A stretch of DNA of 42,362 bases from Lachnospiraceae bacterium (GTDB lineage: Bacteria; Bacillota; Clostridia; Lachnospirales; Lachnospiraceae), in the NCBI GenBank assembly GCA_017470935.1, contig JAFUXG010000009.1:1-42362 (forward strand), written 5' to 3'. The notes beneath the pieces are model-generated. The model ran no database searches and was not told where the DNA came from. It saw only the letters and a program-made list of their open reading frames with translations. Below are positions 41,058-42,362 of the stretch, piece after piece (positions within the stretch are counted from its first letter, which is position 1; every line of letters starts with the position of its first letter). The translations under genes were made by a program, and so were the position numbers.

Positions 41058-41963
41058 CTATTTATGAATATTATTAGTATTATTTTCTTGTGATAAAGCT
41101 TCGACTTGTTTGGTAAATTCCATTTTTACAAGGTCTTCTTCTCCATCCTCCGGCTTAGCCTCAAGCTTATCGAAGAGACTTCTAAGCCTGTAGGAGCATG
41201 TATATGCCACAAACGCCGCCAGGAATACAAGCCACAGATACCATGTATAGAAAAGCCACGCCTCTCTTAGATAATACAGCATTGCCGGTATCATCCACAA
41301 AAAGAAGACCGTTGCCCATGTGCCAAGATGAAGTATAGACGCCAATAATGAGTTCTTGATCATATTGAGGTTGGTGTTCTCATAGCGCGCCACAAGCGGG
41401 AACAACAAGGGCACCGTAAATGTTAGAACCAAAAGCTCAAGCCCAAGCACCATCACCAGTATATCCGCTGATTTTCCACTTGCACTAAAGATATGTTGAA
41501 ATTGTAGATATATCAGATAAAAGATTACAAGCAGTCCCACCCATAGCTGCGTTGCCTGCTTAAAATTACTTTTGAAAGCCTTAAAATACCCATCCTTAAT
41601 AGGGACATCCTCATTGCGCACCATCTTAAGGGTCACTGTATACATGGCAGTAAATGAGGCCCCCATGGTAACAACAGGTATAGAAGTCAATGTGAAAAGC
41701 AGATTCAATATAAACAAATCTCCAAACTTTTCACATGTTCTGAAAAATCGTTCCTTAGGTGTAAGCTTTCTTCTAAGCTCACCCTTATACTCATCATCAA
41801 TCTTAGAAAAGTCCATAAGGGTATCGTCACTTGTAGCTTCTTTCGCTATAATATCCTGTTTATTATCAACAGCTTCCTGTATATTATCAATCTTTGCTTC
41901 TTTATTTTCTAAAGCTTCGGTATTTGTTTTCTTTGATTTCTTATTCGATTTATTATTCGCCAT
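41058..41963 (-). CDS. DUF624/YesL-like membrane protein
   Basis: A 301-residue protein. After a long charged cytoplasmic N-terminus (residues 1-70, Lys/Asn/Glu-rich), it shows the YesL/DUF624 pattern: FGDLFILNLLFTLTSIPVVT, then GASFTAMYTVTLKMVRNED, and about six transmembrane helices. The C-terminus is charged. In Bacilli and Clostridia such genes often lie beside sugar ABC-transport or glycosidase genes, but none is here. I start at ATG 41963 (MANNKSNKK); upstream codons are open but only a modest site (GGAATTAGTGGAATC) can be pointed to. It is first in a likely unit with the frameshifted small gene and ttcA. Confidence 0.82.
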   Translation of the reverse strand: MANNKSNKKSKKTNTEALENKEAKIDNIQEAVDNKQDIIAKEATSDDTLMDFSKIDDEYKGELRRKLTPKERFFRTCEKFGDLFILNLLFTLTSIPVVTMGASFTAMYTVTLKMVRNEDVPIKDGYFKAFKSNFKQATQLWVGLLVIFYLIYLQFQHIFSASGKSADILVMVLGLELLVLTFTVPLLFPLVARYENTNLNMIKNSLLASILHLGTWATVFFLWMIPAMLYYLREAWLFYTWYLWLVFLAAFVAYTCSYRLRSLFDKLEAKPEDGEEDLVKMEFTKQVEALSQENNTNNIHK

Positions 41964-42059
41964 GATTCCACTAATTCCTTTATTACTTATTCCCCCTACT
42001 GTATTTAACCACAAATGCTCTTCTAAATCAAGAGTTTAAGGTTACTAAAGACTTCATAA

Positions 42060-42199
42060 AATTACTGTTTAGTGAATTTTTGTTTTTGTATCACGTACGC
42101 AGGTAAACTGACAGCATGGTGCGTTTTATATGACTTTCTGTACGGTGATAAGAGTTTCTAAGTATCCCGGTAAAGCTTTGATGACGTACGCGGCAAGGT
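42060..42199. repeat. Right arm of dispersed inverted repeat (copy R2)
   Basis: This is the reverse complement of bases 1-140 with about ten substitutions. The match begins at AATTACTGTTTAG and ends at CGGCAAGGT, the mirror of the first base of the window. No open frame of note is present. Confidence 0.88.
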
Positions 42200-42268
42200 G
42201 CTTAGTCGCCATCCATGGCTTCGGCGCACCTGCTCGGCATCCATGCCTCGCATCCGCTGGGTATTTAT
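42200..42268. other. Spacer between R2 and R3 with small hairpins
   Basis: About 70 bases hold the words GCCATCCATGGC and GGCATCCATGCC, each a short palindrome with the same CC loop, plus GC-rich surroundings. They form the loop of a larger palindrome made by R2 and R3. Confidence 0.6.
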
Positions 42269-42362
42269 CGGGATACTAAGAAACTCTATATCACCTCCCA
42301 GATGTCATACAAAACGCACCATACTGCCAGCTTACCTGCTGTTCGTGGATACCGAAACTATA
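42269..42362. repeat. Third, partial copy of the end repeat (R3)
   Basis: From CGGGATACTAAGAAACTCT to the window end, this follows bases 31-125 in the same orientation, including the 19-base word GTCATACAAAACGCACCAT and CAGCTTACCTGC. It is more divergent than R2 near its end and is inverted relative to R2. Confidence 0.8.

Noticed and set aside
1-42199. The window as a 42-kb composite transposon bounded by inverted repeats
   Set aside because: No transposase, integrase or resolvase gene is present and most genes are housekeeping. A third repeat copy lies at the right end, which fits a multicopy repeat at contig ends better.

Overview
The window looks like a contig from a Lachnospiraceae-type Firmicute (Clostridia). 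Supporting signs are a glgC-glgD pair next to spoVG, a short glmU-like gene and pth; strong AGGAGG-type ribosome sites; VanW, DUF1846 and HydF proteins; and many acidic Tyr/Asn-rich envelope proteins. No rRNA, tRNA, CRISPR array, transposase, integrase or phage gene was found. The assignment rests on gene content only.

Layout. 1-140 is one arm of a dispersed repeat. 145-3810 carries trmL, an AIR-synthase/HypE-like gene and a VanW/G5 surface protein (all minus). 3985-10196 carries two small membrane-associated proteins and then a plus-strand operon: an anchored beta-propeller protein, an ECF-like sigma factor, and a second propeller protein whose cytoplasmic N-terminus makes it the likely anti-sigma factor. 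10395-22722 is mainly minus-strand: a 53-aa protein, an SDR, a diguanylate cyclase, an alpha/beta-hydrolase/glutathione-peroxidase fusion, pth, a one-domain glmU, spoVG, glgD, glgC, a thioesterase, a coiled-coil acidic protein and hydF. 22875-24635 is an anchored C39-like protein that has lost its catalytic residues. 24767-26922 is a NarL-type two-component system. 26985-27717 is a HepT-MntA toxin-antitoxin pair. 27971-29515 is a polytopic membrane protein. 29765-33121 is a CsoR-controlled copper-efflux operon whose CopA carries a C-terminal CopZ with its own ribosome site. 33300-34133 is a HigB/HigA-type module with a third small gene, and 34357-34698 is a self-standing XRE regulator. 34706-38593 holds DUF1846, trxB and a TrpB2-type trpB. 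38758-41963 holds an esterase, a rhodanese-TtcA fusion, a frameshifted small gene and a DUF624 protein. 42060-42362 carries two more copies of the end repeat.

The most unusual signal is a small palindromic repeat family (copies at 1905-1997, 27764-27858, 38876-39023, a partial one at 39631-39730 and perhaps a decayed one near 10210). The three complete copies have repeat periods of 87, 87 and 138 bp, all multiples of three. They are bounded by the same TAYCAT-type word on both sides and carry a hairpin with compensatory base changes. The 138-bp copy sits inside the esterase gene and adds 46 residues without breaking the frame, which resembles the Rickettsia palindromic elements that enter genes. 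I know of no description of such an element in Lachnospiraceae, but I could not search.

Other notable points are the CopA-CopZ fusion with an internal start, the sigma/propeller signalling operon, the inactive C39 domain, the hydrolase-peroxidase fusion, and a frameshifted small gene whose stop overlaps the ttcA start.
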